From: Chloroflexota bacterium
GTDB lineage: Bacteria > Chloroflexota > Anaerolineae > B4-G1
Direction of reading: 5' to 3'
Length of the DNA: 64,000 nt
NCBI GenBank assembly: GCA_024232355.1
Contig: JAAEPW010000972.1
Location: 1-64,000, forward strand
The notes under the pieces were generated by a model. That model was not told the DNA's origin and did not search any database. It saw only the letters and a list, made by a program, of their open reading frames with translations. Made by a program: the position numbers and the translations under genes. Position 1 is the stretch's first letter. Every line of letters starts with the position of its first letter. Positions 27,402 through 36,432 of the stretch are shown here, in pieces.

Positions 27402-28163
27402 ATGCACCTGATTGACTCCCACGCCCACTTGGACTTTCGACAGTTCAATCACGACCGTGATGCAGTGATCAGACAAGCACGGGAAGCGGGGCTAGTCGCC
27501 ATCATCAACATTGGGACGAGTTCAAGTTCCAGCCGGACGACGGTGGCGCTGGCCGAGCAGTACGACTTTATTTACGCCACCGTAGGAGTACATCCCCACG
27601 ACGCGAAAATGGTCACTCCAAAGGTACTAGATGAACTGCGCGCGCTGGCCCGTCATCCAAAGGTCGTCGCGGTGGGTGAGATCGGTCTGGACTATTACCG
27701 CGACCGCTCGCCACGACCGGTCCAGCGACAGGCCTTTGCCGATCAACTGGCGCTGGCAACAGAATTAGGACTGCCGGTGGTGGTCCACAGCCGCGAGGCC
27801 GACGACGACGTGATCGCGGCGCTGCGCGGGTGGGAGGGAACCGGTGTGCTGCATTCCTACTCGGCCGGGCCCAAGCGGTTGGACGAGGTGTTGGGACTTG
27901 GGTTTTTCGTCAGCATCTCTGGCCCCGTGACTTTTCCAAAAGCGAGCGCCCTGCGGACGGTGGCAGCGACCGTGCTGTTGGATCGACTGTTGGTCGAAAC
28001 CGACTGCCCCTTTCTGACACCCAAGCCATACCGGGGACGACGCAACCAACCGGCTTATGTGCAATACGTCGTCGAGGAAATAGCCCGCGCCCGAAATATG
28101 CCGGTGGAAACAGTTGCCCAAGCGACAGTGGATAACACCCGCCGTCTGTTTGACATTCCGTGA
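27402..28163 (+). CDS. tatD: TatD-family metal-dependent hydrolase
   Basis: Protein of 253 residues with the TatD metal ligands: DSHAHLDF at the N-terminus (His-x-His), GEIGLDYY (Glu), VVHSREAD (His), LHSYSAG (His) and VETDCPFL (Asp). TatD proteins are cytoplasmic nucleases acting on DNA 3' ends and also on D-amino-acyl substrates in some cases. The length is typical. It is an ordinary housekeeping gene lying between sugar and isoprenoid genes on the same strand, 13 nt before the polyprenyl synthase gene. Confidence 0.93.
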   Translation: MHLIDSHAHLDFRQFNHDRDAVIRQAREAGLVAIINIGTSSSSSRTTVALAEQYDFIYATVGVHPHDAKMVTPKVLDELRALARHPKVVAVGEIGLDYYRDRSPRPVQRQAFADQLALATELGLPVVVHSREADDDVIAALRGWEGTGVLHSYSAGPKRLDEVLGLGFFVSISGPVTFPKASALRTVAATVLLDRLLVETDCPFLTPKPYRGRRNQPAYVQYVVEEIARARNMPVETVAQATVDNTRRLFDIP

Positions 28164-28176
28164 GTGAGAGGTACTT

Positions 28177-29166
28177 TTGAAAGAGTTGTTTTTTATTGAT
28201 CTGGTTCGTGATGACCTAGAACGGGTAGAGGCTCTTTTGCGAGAGCACTACTCTGGTCAGCACCGCAAGCAAAGCGACGTTATCCGCGTGGCGGTAGACC
28301 ATCTGGTGACCGGCGGAGGAAAGCGACTTCGGCCAGCGTTGGTGCTTCTCTCCGCTTACCTATGCGAGGCAAAACTGGAGCAGGCGGTCTTTGCAGCCGC
28401 TGCCGTAGAGATGCTGCACACAGCAACCCTAATTCACGATGATTTGATTGATGGAGCGCTGGTACGTCGGGGAACGGAGACATTGAACGCCAATTGGTCG
28501 CCCAGCGCCACCGTACTCACCGGCGACTATGTCTTTGCCTACGCCGCGTATTTGGCTGCCAAAGCTGACAACGTCCGGTTGATGCAACGTTTTTCCGAGA
28601 CACTGATGATCATTTGCGATGGCGAGGTTCAGCAAATGTTCAATGGGCGGGGCAGTCAGATTAGTCTTCAGAAATACGAACAGCGCATCTATGCAAAAAC
28701 GGCATCATTGATTGCCATGTCCGCCGAAGCCGGCCCCATCTTGGCTGGCGCCGAGGAAAAGACGATAGAGGCGCTGCGAGTCTATGGAGAACAATTGGGG
28801 CTGGCTTTCCAGATCGTGGACGATGTACTGGACTTTGTAGCCGATGAGGACACATTGGGCAAGCCGGTGGGAAGCGATTTGCGGCAAGGACTGATCACGC
28901 TGCCATCAGTATTATTTCTGCAGATGGAGCCCAAGCCGGGCAACAAGTTGCACACGGTCCGTCAGGCAATGCAAGGACACCCTTCTCAAGAGTTGGTACA
29001 ACAAGCCGTGCAAGCTGTGGTTGAATCCCCGGCCATCGAGCAGGCATTGGAGGTGGCACAGCAGCACGCAGACCGGGCCAAGGAAACGTTGAATGAATTC
29101 AAAAGTTCTCCTTATAAAGCGGCTCTTTTGGAGCTAGCCGATTTCACCGTGCGTCGTCGCTTCTGA
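28177..29166 (+). CDS. Polyprenyl diphosphate synthase
   Basis: Trans-isoprenyl diphosphate synthase of 329 residues. The first aspartate-rich motif is in LIHDDLIDGALVRRG (DDLID) and the second in QIVDDVLDFVAD (DDVLD). GGGKRLRPAL lies upstream, as expected. The residues before the first motif (MLHTATLIHDD) are small, which fits long-chain products such as C35-C50 used for quinone tails; related enzymes are HepT, IspB and SdsA. The start is TTG, 13 nt after tatD. The product could feed menaquinone synthesis or, less likely, a carrier lipid for the surrounding glycosyltransferases. Chain length cannot be fixed from sequence. Confidence 0.9.
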   Translation: MKELFFIDLVRDDLERVEALLREHYSGQHRKQSDVIRVAVDHLVTGGGKRLRPALVLLSAYLCEAKLEQAVFAAAAVEMLHTATLIHDDLIDGALVRRGTETLNANWSPSATVLTGDYVFAYAAYLAAKADNVRLMQRFSETLMIICDGEVQQMFNGRGSQISLQKYEQRIYAKTASLIAMSAEAGPILAGAEEKTIEALRVYGEQLGLAFQIVDDVLDFVADEDTLGKPVGSDLRQGLITLPSVLFLQMEPKPGNKLHTVRQAMQGHPSQELVQQAVQAVVESPAIEQALEVAQQHADRAKETLNEFKSSPYKAALLELADFTVRRRF

Positions 29167-29182
29167 CCCCGGCTACCCCTTA

Positions 29183-30109
29183 ATGATGGTAGACTTTTCT
29201 ATCGTAATCGTCAGTTGGAATGTGTGCGATCTCCTGCAACGCTGCCTGCACTCGATCTTGGATTCTCCTCTCTCCATTTCCAGTCAAGTCATCGTCGTAG
29301 ACAATGCTTCCATCGATGGCAGCGTCGAGATGGTACGGGCCAAATTTCCCAACGTGCACATCATCGCCAACACTGAGAATCGGGGGTTTCCATCCGGCAA
29401 CAACCAAGGGATCAATGCTGCCCAAGGCCGGTACGTCTTTCTATTGAATCCTGACGCGGAGGTGGTCGGCGATGCGTTGGCAACGATGGTCGACTTTGCC
29501 GACGCGCACCAAGATGTGGGAGTCGTTGGACCTCAACTACTTAACTCTGATGGCTCTATCCAACCATCCCGCCGCCGCCTCCCCACCCTGGCGACCGCCT
29601 TCTTCGAGTCCACCTGGCTCCAGCCCTATGCGCCGCGCCGTCTGCTGGATCACTATTATGCTCACGACCAGCCTGACGATGCGATACAGGACGTGGACTG
29701 GGTCAAGGGAGCGGCCTTGATGGCCCGGCGGGAAGGAATCGAGCAAGTGGGGTTGATCGATGAGCGTTTCTTCATGTACTCGGAGGAACTGGATTGGTGC
29801 CGCCGGTTTCGGGACGCTGACTGGCGGGTCGTCTATCTGCCCACTGCGCAAGTCATCCATCACGAGGGAAAAAGCAGCGAGCAAGTGCTGCCTGCACGTC
29901 ACATTCACTTTCAAACCAGCAAGGTGCGTTACTTTCAGAAATACCACGGGCGCTTTGTGGCAAAAGTATTGCGTCTCTTCCTGCTGGGCAATTACGTCTG
30001 GCAGTTGGGGCTAGAGGGGGCCAAGTGGTTGCTTGGGCATCGACGCCCCTTACGCTCCCAGCGGGTGGCTACCTACTGGCAGGTAATCCGCTCAGGGCTC
30101 CGTCCCTGA
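29183..30109 (+). CDS. Glycosyltransferase family 2, rhamnosyltransferase-like
   Basis: Inverting GT-A glycosyltransferase of 308 residues. It starts with FSIVIVSWNVCDLL and has VDNASIDGSVEMV, the metal-binding LNPDAEV (Asp-x-Asp equivalent), and FFMYSEELDWCRRFRDADW, the usual GT2 acceptor/base region of rhamnosyltransferases. A hydrophobic amphipathic tail (about 245-270) may dock it to the membrane. The start may be either of two adjacent ATGs. It sits with two GT4 enzymes in a run that probably assembles a surface polysaccharide containing a 6-deoxyhexose made by gmd-rmd. Confidence 0.9.
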   Translation: MMVDFSIVIVSWNVCDLLQRCLHSILDSPLSISSQVIVVDNASIDGSVEMVRAKFPNVHIIANTENRGFPSGNNQGINAAQGRYVFLLNPDAEVVGDALATMVDFADAHQDVGVVGPQLLNSDGSIQPSRRRLPTLATAFFESTWLQPYAPRRLLDHYYAHDQPDDAIQDVDWVKGAALMARREGIEQVGLIDERFFMYSEELDWCRRFRDADWRVVYLPTAQVIHHEGKSSEQVLPARHIHFQTSKVRYFQKYHGRFVAKVLRLFLLGNYVWQLGLEGAKWLLGHRRPLRSQRVATYWQVIRSGLRP

Positions 30110-30124
30110 TTACGAGGTCAAGCT

Positions 30125-31291
30125 ATGAAAATTGGACTGATTACGGGCGAATACCCTCCGATGCAAGGGGGAGTGGGCGATTTCACGCACGAGTTGGGAA
30201 AAGCGTTGGTAGAGCTAGAACAAGAGGTGCATGTGCTCACGACCAAATCGCCAGCATCGGACTCGGACTTGGACTCGCAAATCACCGTGCACCGCGCGAT
30301 AGACAACTGGGGCTGGGGATGCTGGAGGCAAATATTGACGTTGGCACAAGAGTTAGAGCTAGAGATGCTCAACGTGCAATACCAAGCCGCCGCTTATGGG
30401 ATGCATCCGGCGATCAACTTTGTACCTCGCCGCCAAAACCGTCCGCCAGTAGTCGTCACCTTTCACGACCTCAAAGTGCCCTATCTATTCCCCAAGGCCG
30501 GCCCATTACGCTGGCAAGTCGTGCGAATGCTGGCTCGCCGGGCCGAAAGGATCATTGTCACCAATCAAGAAGATTACGTCCAGTTAGAGCCAGAATTTTC
30601 CTACAAGCGCTTGAGCTTGATCCCGATTGGCAGCAACATCCCTGTTGCCCCTCCATCAGGATACAGCCGGGATGCCGAGCGGGGTCGCTGGGGAGTGGGC
30701 GCAGATGACGTCCTGCTGGGCTACTTTGGTTTCTTGAACGAGAGCAAAGGAGGGGAAGAACTGATGCAAGCGCTGGCCCTCCTGGTGGAACAAGAAGGGG
30801 CGAGCGACCGCGGCAGTCACCATCACCTCTTGATGATCGGGGGTCGAGTGGGTAGTTCTGACCCCACCAACCAGACGTATGCAGATCGAGTAGAGAGCCT
30901 GATTTCCAAACTGGGAATAGAGGAACGGGTTCACTGGACTGGATACTCGTATCCCAAAAGCGTTTCTGCGGGAATGCTGGCAATGGATATGTGTGTGCTG
31001 CCGTACCGGGACGGCGTTTCCTTCCGGCGTGGGACGTTGCACGCTTGTCTGGTTCACGGGCGGGCAGTGATTACTACCTATCCAGCGATACCGCTGCCAG
31101 AAGCACAGGATGGGGTCAACATGCTGTTGGTGCAACCACGAGATCCACAAGGGTTAGCCGAAGCAGTCACACGATTGACTTGCGATCCAGCGCTACAAAA
31201 GCAACTGGAGGCAGGCGCAACATCGCTGGCATCCGAGTTCACGTGGGAGCGGATCGCCCGCCATACAGCGGCATTGTTCAGGAGAATTTAG
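30125..31291 (+). CDS. Glycosyltransferase family 4
   Basis: Retaining GT-B glycosyltransferase of 388 residues. The N-terminal domain starts IGLITGEYPPMQGGVGDFTHEL, whose Gly-rich loop binds the acceptor. The C-terminal domain carries LLGYFGFLNESKG, VHWTGYSYPKS and a nucleotide-sugar site near SFRRGTLHACLVHGRAV. The canonical EgxGxxxxEa motif is modified, but RRGTLHACL fills that position as in many bacterial GT4 members. It is 15 nt from the preceding GT2 gene, and the following gene starts 1 nt after its stop, so all three are co-transcribed. Donor and acceptor are unknown. Confidence 0.87.
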   Translation: MKIGLITGEYPPMQGGVGDFTHELGKALVELEQEVHVLTTKSPASDSDLDSQITVHRAIDNWGWGCWRQILTLAQELELEMLNVQYQAAAYGMHPAINFVPRRQNRPPVVVTFHDLKVPYLFPKAGPLRWQVVRMLARRAERIIVTNQEDYVQLEPEFSYKRLSLIPIGSNIPVAPPSGYSRDAERGRWGVGADDVLLGYFGFLNESKGGEELMQALALLVEQEGASDRGSHHHLLMIGGRVGSSDPTNQTYADRVESLISKLGIEERVHWTGYSYPKSVSAGMLAMDMCVLPYRDGVSFRRGTLHACLVHGRAVITTYPAIPLPEAQDGVNMLLVQPRDPQGLAEAVTRLTCDPALQKQLEAGATSLASEFTWERIARHTAALFRRI

Positions 31292-31292
31292 C

Positions 31293-33533
31293 GTGAATCA
31301 CCGCACCGAGCGAACGATCCTGACCTTGATTCTGATCTTTTTTACCATCCTGGGCATCACCTATAGCATCGTCGTTCCACCCTTTGAAGCATCCGACGAA
31401 CTGTGGCACTATCCAATGGTAAAGTACATCGCCGATCACTGGACCTTGCCGGTGCAGGAGCCTGGCGTCGAGACGCCGTGGCGGCAAGAGGGAAGCCAAC
31501 CGCCGCTCTACTATGCCCTGGCCGCCGCCGCCACTTTTTGGATCGACACGTCGGATATGGACGTCGTCCGGCACATCAACCGCCACGCGGACAACGGCGT
31601 CGCCACGCCCGATGGCAACACCAACCTGATCGTCCATCATCCGGTGCGCGAGGCTTTTCCCTGGCGCGGAACCATTCTGGCAATCCACCTGATCCGTATT
31701 CTCTCCGTGCTAATGGGCACAGTCGCCGTCTACCTGACCTACCTCATCGCGCGCGAGGTGCTGCCCGACCAGCCGGGTCTGGCTCTGGGCACGGCTGCCA
31801 TCCACGCGTTCACGCCGATGTACGTTTTCATCTCCGGTTCGGTCAACAACGACAACCTAGTAGTGCCGCTATCCAACTTGGGCCTGCTGATGCTGCTCCG
31901 CCTGGCGCGCCAACGCGAATGGACGCCCCGGCAATCGTTGATCCGCTATATCAGACTGGGCATCGTGCTGGGCCTGGCCGCATTGACCAAAACCAGTGCA
32001 CTGGCACTCGCCGTGTTGACGGCACTGGTCGTCACAGTGCGAGCGGTGCGCCGCCGATCTTGGACCGAATTCTTGATGGGCGGATTCGCCACCCTGCTGC
32101 CAATGTTGGCCGTCGCCGGTTGGTGGTTCCTGCGCAATCTACAACTCTACGGCGATCTCACGGGTTTCAACCTCTTTTTCGAGGTGCTGGGCACGCGAGA
32201 GATACCGGCAGACGTAGCCCAAATGTGGCGAGAGCGCTACAGCTTTGCCGCTGGCTACTGGGGCAACTTTGGCGGCCTCAACGTCCCAATGCCGGCCTGG
32301 GTCTATGGCACACTCAACACACTGGCTATCCTGGCGGCAATCGGGCTGATCGTCGGGCTAGTCAAATCTCGAAACTCGAATCTCAAATCTCAAATCCTGC
32401 CATTTCTCATCTGCGTTCTTTGGGGACTTGGCATCCTCCTGCCCTGGCTGTTGTGGTGGGCGCGCATCACATGGTCATCTCAGGGACGGCTGGTGTTCAC
32501 CGCGATCTCGACCTGGGCGCTTTTGCTGGCGCTAGGGCTGGCAGGATGGCTTCCCCGACGTTGGGGACAGTGGGCAGTGGGCGCTTTTGCTCTGTTGCTG
32601 CTGGGGTTGTCGCTAGCTGCGCCCATCGCCTGGATCAAGCCCGCCTACGCGCTACCAAAGCCACTGACCGACACCCAGGCAGCCGCGATTCCTCACAAAG
32701 TCCAAACCGACTTTGGCAGCGTGATGCAGCTGAGAGGATACAACTTGGAAACAACAACCACAGAGCCGGGAGGTCAAGTAGAGGTCACACTATACTGGCA
32801 AGCATTGGCCCCCGCCGACCAAGATTATACGGTCTTTGTGCAATTGCTGGGAGAGGGAGACCTACTGGTTGCGCAGCGAGACACCTTCCCCGGCCTGGGA
32901 CGGCTCTCGACAACGTGGCTGGAGCCGGGATTTCGCTGGGCCGACCGGTACGTATTGCAAGTGCCCGATACCGCCTACACGCCAGACACAGCCCAAATCC
33001 AGGTGGGATTGTACGATCCAATCACCGGTATGCGGCTCATAACAACCAAAGAACAAGACAACGTGCGCTTTGGACAAGTTCAGGTCCGTGCTCGCCCCGG
33101 TGACGTTCCCAACCCGATCTCTGTTAACTTTGGCGATCGGATAGCGCTGATCGGATACGACCTTGACCAGCGAGTGGTAGACCCTGGTGAGATAGTCACG
33201 ATGACGCTGCACTGGAAGTGTCTGCAAAAGATGAACACCAATTACAACATCTCGGTACAATTCATAAATGCTGCACAAAACAAGGCTGCCCAGCACGACG
33301 GTTGGCCATTGGAAGGAGCCGCACCGACAGTCGCCTGGGAGCCGGGACAAACCCTTGTCGACACGTACGCACTGCCGATCCATCCAGACACCCAACCCGG
33401 AGTTTACGACGTGCGGGTAGTGGTGTACGCGCTTGGCGAAGATGGACAGATCATACACCTGCCCACAGTTCCGGCGGGCGGGCAAATGCAAGCCAGCCAC
33501 GTCACACTGACAACGATGAAAGTAGCGCCTTAG
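31293..33533 (+). CDS. Large polytopic membrane protein, DUF2142/GT39-like, with C-terminal beta modules
   Basis: Protein of 746 residues with a GTG start. The first 450 residues hold about ten to twelve hydrophobic helices. An acidic pair in EASDELWHY follows the first helix, at the position where GT-C enzymes keep catalytic acidic residues; this and the polyprenol-glycosyltransferase context suggest a lipid-linked sugar transferase of the PMT/DUF2142 type. The remaining 300 residues form two related extracytoplasmic beta modules, about 480-595 and 600-740, each opening with LRGYNL or LIGYDL and containing VTLYWQ or MTLHWK. A 7-bp phased repeat at 32364-32398 encodes a short hydrophilic loop, which suggests insertion of repeat DNA into the gene. 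Confidence 0.78.
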   Translation: MNHRTERTILTLILIFFTILGITYSIVVPPFEASDELWHYPMVKYIADHWTLPVQEPGVETPWRQEGSQPPLYYALAAAATFWIDTSDMDVVRHINRHADNGVATPDGNTNLIVHHPVREAFPWRGTILAIHLIRILSVLMGTVAVYLTYLIAREVLPDQPGLALGTAAIHAFTPMYVFISGSVNNDNLVVPLSNLGLLMLLRLARQREWTPRQSLIRYIRLGIVLGLAALTKTSALALAVLTALVVTVRAVRRRSWTEFLMGGFATLLPMLAVAGWWFLRNLQLYGDLTGFNLFFEVLGTREIPADVAQMWRERYSFAAGYWGNFGGLNVPMPAWVYGTLNTLAILAAIGLIVGLVKSRNSNLKSQILPFLICVLWGLGILLPWLLWWARITWSSQGRLVFTAISTWALLLALGLAGWLPRRWGQWAVGAFALLLLGLSLAAPIAWIKPAYALPKPLTDTQAAAIPHKVQTDFGSVMQLRGYNLETTTTEPGGQVEVTLYWQALAPADQDYTVFVQLLGEGDLLVAQRDTFPGLGRLSTTWLEPGFRWADRYVLQVPDTAYTPDTAQIQVGLYDPITGMRLITTKEQDNVRFGQVQVRARPGDVPNPISVNFGDRIALIGYDLDQRVVDPGEIVTMTLHWKCLQKMNTNYNISVQFINAAQNKAAQHDGWPLEGAAPTVAWEPGQTLVDTYALPIHPDTQPGVYDVRVVVYALGEDGQIIHLPTVPAGGQMQASHVTLTTMKVAP
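32364..32398. repeat. 7-bp phased repeat inside the membrane glycosyltransferase gene
   Basis: Five consecutive degenerate heptamers (AAATCTC, GAAACTC, GAATCTC, AAATCTC, AAATCCT) lie inside the coding region and keep the frame. They encode SRNSNLKSQ in a loop between membrane helices. Confidence 0.6.
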
Positions 33534-33565
33534 ACCTGCGAGGTTTTCTGAAACCTCGCAGGTCT
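33532..33565. terminator. Perfect 15-bp hairpin after the membrane glycosyltransferase gene
   Basis: AGACCTGCGAGGTTT (33532-33546) pairs perfectly with 33551-33565 around the 4-nt loop TCTG. It starts inside the stop codon of the upstream gene and ends 19 nt before the next start. It may act as a terminator or attenuator, or be a copy of a dispersed palindromic repeat. Confidence 0.6.
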
Positions 33566-33584
33566 CGAAAGTAATGAGACAATC

Positions 33585-34727
33585 ATGCGAATCGGCATAG
33601 ACTATACTGCAGCAGCCCGCCAACGGGCAGGAATCGGCCGCTACGCTCGCGAATTGGTGGCCGCCCTCCTCAAATCGGAGAGCGCGCATCAATACGCCAT
33701 CTTTGGCGCTACCGGAGGATTGGAGAACAGCGATTGGAGAACAGAGATTCAGGGGAGTCGCGTTCAATTCCGCACCATCCCCCTCAGCGACGACTGGGTC
33801 GCGCGGCTATGGCACCGGCTGCGTCTCCCTATACCGGTCGAGACCATCACCGGCCCCCTCGACATTTTCTACTCGCCCGATTTTGTGCTTCCTCCCACGC
33901 GCCGTGCCACGCGCACGCTGCTCACCGTCCACGATTTCTCGTTCCTCCATTATCCCGAACACTTTGTCCCCAAGCTGGTGAGTTACCTGAATCAAGTCGT
34001 GCCGCGCTCCGTGGCCCAGGCAGACCGGGTGCTGGCCGATTCTGAGGCCACCCGCGCCGACCTGATCAATCACCTGGGGACACCGCCGGAAAAGGTGGAC
34101 GTACTCTATGGCGGCGTAGACCCTCGTTTCCATCCAAAGTCAGAGCCAGGGGAAGATGAACGACTCCGGAATCGCTATGGCATCGGCGCCCGCCCATACG
34201 TTTTCTCCGTCGGCACTATCCAGCCCCGCAAGAACTATGTTCGCCTGATACAAGCATTTGCTCAATTACAAACTCGCGGACTTGGAGACCTGCAACTCCT
34301 CATCGCCGGCGGACGGGGTTGGCTCTATGAGGACATTTTTGCAAAAGCAAAAAAGCACAGCGACTGCGTGCGCATCCTGGGCTTTGTGGACGATGCCGAC
34401 CTGCCGGCCCTGTATCGCAACGCGGCGCTTTTCGCTTTCCCGTCGCTGTACGAGGGCCTTGGGTTTCCAGTTCTGGAGGCGATGGCCTGTGGCGTCCCGG
34501 CTATCACTTCGAACGTCTCATCACTGCCAGAAGTCGCGGGCGACGCGGCAATGTTGGTGGACCCGCTCGATGTGGATGATCTGGCCGAGGCAATGGCCCG
34601 TGTGTTGGAAAGTATCGGCTTGCGACAAGGAATGATCGAACGGGGGCTTGTTCAGGCAACCCGGTTCACTTGGGAACGGGCTGCGCGTCAACTCTTGAGC
34701 ACGTTCGACGCGCTGAAAAGCACGTGA
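33585..34727 (+). CDS. Glycosyltransferase family 4, mannosyltransferase-like
   Basis: GT-B enzyme of 380 residues. The N-terminal start [22 protein letters not shown] has the GxGRY loop, followed by [15 protein letters not shown]. The C-terminal domain has [37 protein letters not shown] and [19 protein letters not shown] with the catalytic-type Glu-x7-Glu motif intact. This start and these motifs are typical of GT4 mannosyl- and rhamnosyltransferases. It is the last glycosyltransferase of the run. The donor might be GDP-mannose or GDP-rhamnose, given gmd-rmd nearby, but this is inference. Confidence 0.9.
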   Translation: MRIGIDYTAAARQRAGIGRYARELVAALLKSESAHQYAIFGATGGLENSDWRTEIQGSRVQFRTIPLSDDWVARLWHRLRLPIPVETITGPLDIFYSPDFVLPPTRRATRTLLTVHDFSFLHYPEHFVPKLVSYLNQVVPRSVAQADRVLADSEATRADLINHLGTPPEKVDVLYGGVDPRFHPKSEPGEDERLRNRYGIGARPYVFSVGTIQPRKNYVRLIQAFAQLQTRGLGDLQLLIAGGRGWLYEDIFAKAKKHSDCVRILGFVDDADLPALYRNAALFAFPSLYEGLGFPVLEAMACGVPAITSNVSSLPEVAGDAAMLVDPLDVDDLAEAMARVLESIGLRQGMIERGLVQATRFTWERAARQLLSTFDALKST

Positions 34728-34759
34728 CGCAACGAAATATCTAACACAATCGGAGATCT

Positions 34760-35122
34760 ATGGCTATGAAATTTATCTATTCTACAGTTGGCGATTGGGC
34801 CGCTTTGCTCGACGATAACAAAAGATTTCTCTTTGACACCAGAGGCGAGTGCATCGCCTGGCTCGACGGCAAGGAGGTCTTTACCCTCGATGGGATGTAC
34901 GCGGGTTTTCTATCGGACGACGGGCGCGTCCTGCGCGAGCGCATTCGCAAGCAGCGACCACTCCGCCCGGTGCCCCCGATTCCTCCCCAGATCAAGCCGC
35001 CAGCCCGCGCGCCTCTACCACCTTATTTTTCCGAGCTGCCCTGGAACCAGGTAGACGTCTTTGACGAAAACCCCGACGTCTTTAAATATGTCTCCGAACT
35101 GCGGCCTGATTGGGAGGACTGA
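34760..35122 (+). CDS. 4-fold beta flower domain protein
   Basis: Small protein of 120 residues. The first 60 residues consist of four short repeats of the kind FLFDTRGECIAWLDGKEVFTL-like strands alternating with turns; this matches the 4-fold beta flower domain as I remember it. A basic hinge (RERIRKQRP) leads to a proline-rich stretch of about 25 residues and an acidic tail ending in DWED. No signal or membrane segment is seen. The role of the family is unknown. The next gene starts 3 nt after its stop. Confidence 0.6.
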   Translation: MAMKFIYSTVGDWAALLDDNKRFLFDTRGECIAWLDGKEVFTLDGMYAGFLSDDGRVLRERIRKQRPLRPVPPIPPQIKPPARAPLPPYFSELPWNQVDVFDENPDVFKYVSELRPDWED

Positions 35123-35125
35123 CTT

Positions 35126-35806
35126 TTGATTCCAAATCACAGATCGCAGATTTCAGATTTCAGAATCTATCTATTAGGGCTTGCGCTCGTCATCGCGGGC
35201 TACCTTGGCCCCTGGATACCGCACAAAACCGCCGCCCTGACCGTGACGGGTCTCGAACTGGCCGAATTCGCCAAGTTCTTCCCTCAGGTGCAGGGCGGCA
35301 TAGTTGCTATCAATCGCGTGCTCTTCTACTTGCCTCTAGTCTCGGCCTTTGTTTTTCTGGCTCTCTTTGCCAGCCGATCTATGGCCCGACTTGTGCGTTG
35401 GATTGTGCTTCTCGCCATTGCCGCTCTACTATCAGTCACGCTCTTGCCCTACCCTGTCGTTGACAGTGCACGCCACGCCCTCAGCACGCGTTCTGCCTTT
35501 GCCGTCGATCCCCAGTACGTGGGACATCTGACCCTCATCATCGTAGGGACGGCACTCGTACTACTAACCCCTCTAGCCAGGCGGCTTTCCCAGCGAGTTC
35601 AATCTATCCTGGTTGTGGTCCTGGCACTCGTTGGCGCTGTGCCAGGACTGTGGCAATTTGCTACCCTACGTCCTCTCGCTGCCACTCTGTACGATCAGCC
35701 CCTGGGACTGGGTTGGGGGCTGATCGCGTGTGTGGTTGGTTTCGTCTTGCTTGTGTTATCCGCCGTTTCTACCTCTGCCAGTCCCAAACTGTCCACACAC
35801 GAGTGA
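35126..35806 (+). CDS. Membrane protein of unknown function, about six helices
   Basis: Protein of 226 residues with about six hydrophobic segments (near 12-30, 60-85, 88-108, 133-150, 155-175 and 195-215). No conserved catalytic motif was recognised. The TTG start is 9 nt after GGGAGG. Its first codons (SQISDFRIY) are encoded by a run of degenerate heptamers at 35135-35169, so the N-terminus may have been gained from repeat DNA and the true start could lie further in. It closes the plus-strand sugar block; the next gene is convergent. Confidence 0.65.
   Translation: MIPNHRSQISDFRIYLLGLALVIAGYLGPWIPHKTAALTVTGLELAEFAKFFPQVQGGIVAINRVLFYLPLVSAFVFLALFASRSMARLVRWIVLLAIAALLSVTLLPYPVVDSARHALSTRSAFAVDPQYVGHLTLIIVGTALVLLTPLARRLSQRVQSILVVVLALVGAVPGLWQFATLRPLAATLYDQPLGLGWGLIACVVGFVLLVLSAVSTSASPKLSTHE
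35135..35169. repeat. 7-bp phased repeat at the start of a membrane protein gene
   Basis: Five consecutive heptamers (AATCACA, GATCGCA, GATTTCA, GATTTCA, GAATCTA) follow the TTG start and encode part of the N-terminus of the membrane protein. Confidence 0.6.
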
Positions 35807-35820
35807 CTTGATCATATCCC

Positions 35821-36432
35821 TCAAGAAAGGGCATCAAGCCCAGACTGGAAGGCGAACAGATTGCGCTCTACGCCTCTCTTCCACCGGGTCTCGATGGTTT
35901 TGGCCACCTCTACCGAATCCAGCACATCACCCAAGCCCGTACGACCAAGAGCCGCGCCCAGTACAAAAACGTTGGGCGCGACAGACACATCCTCGTACAG
36001 GGGCAAATTCTCGGGAGCCAAATAATGCATCTTGGCCCCTGCCTTTTGTACTTGCTCCCGTACTTGATCGAGCGCCGGATACTCTGCCCGGCCTAACAGA
36101 ACGGCCGTCGGTGACCAGACGTGACCAAAAAGCAAAAAATCTCCACCGGGCTTGATAAACCGGATCGCCTTGAACACCTCCGACGCTTCCATCGCGATCA
36201 CCAGGTCAGCACCCTTTTCCGGGATGCTCGCCCCGACCGTCTTACGTCCCAATCGAAGCTGGGCCTTGACGAATCCACCTCGTTGAGCCATACCCTTGGT
36301 GGGATAGAAATTGACCGGCACTCCCGTGCGGTGCGCCGTCTTGGCAACGAGTTCGCCAATGGTCAACACGCCTTGTCCGCCGACGCCGACGAAATAGATA
36401 TCGTAATTTTTGAGTTGGGGTGAGTGATTCAT
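35821..36432 (-). CDS. iorB: Indolepyruvate:ferredoxin oxidoreductase subunit beta
   Basis: Subunit of 203 residues carrying the pyruvate/ketoisovalerate oxidoreductase gamma domain. YFVGVGGQGVLTIGELVA near the N-terminus and YPTKGMAQRGGFV are typical of IorB. The ATG at 36432 overlaps the iorA stop in an ATGA; a longer frame to 36498 would run into iorA. With IorA it oxidises aryl pyruvates from aromatic amino acids to aryl-acetyl-CoA and reduces ferredoxin, a reaction of anaerobic amino-acid fermentation. The enzyme fits an anaerobic or microaerophilic host. Confidence 0.93.
   Translation of the reverse strand: MNHSPQLKNYDIYFVGVGGQGVLTIGELVAKTAHRTGVPVNFYPTKGMAQRGGFVKAQLRLGRKTVGASIPEKGADLVIAMEASEVFKAIRFIKPGGDFLLFGHVWSPTAVLLGRAEYPALDQVREQVQKAGAKMHYLAPENLPLYEDVSVAPNVFVLGAALGRTGLGDVLDSVEVAKTIETRWKRGVERNLFAFQSGLDALS

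Noticed and set aside
31403..33103. Open frame of 566 codons in another frame of the membrane glycosyltransferase gene
   Set aside because: It is Arg/Pro/His-rich without domains and overlaps a gene with clear membrane helices; a GC-rich shadow frame.
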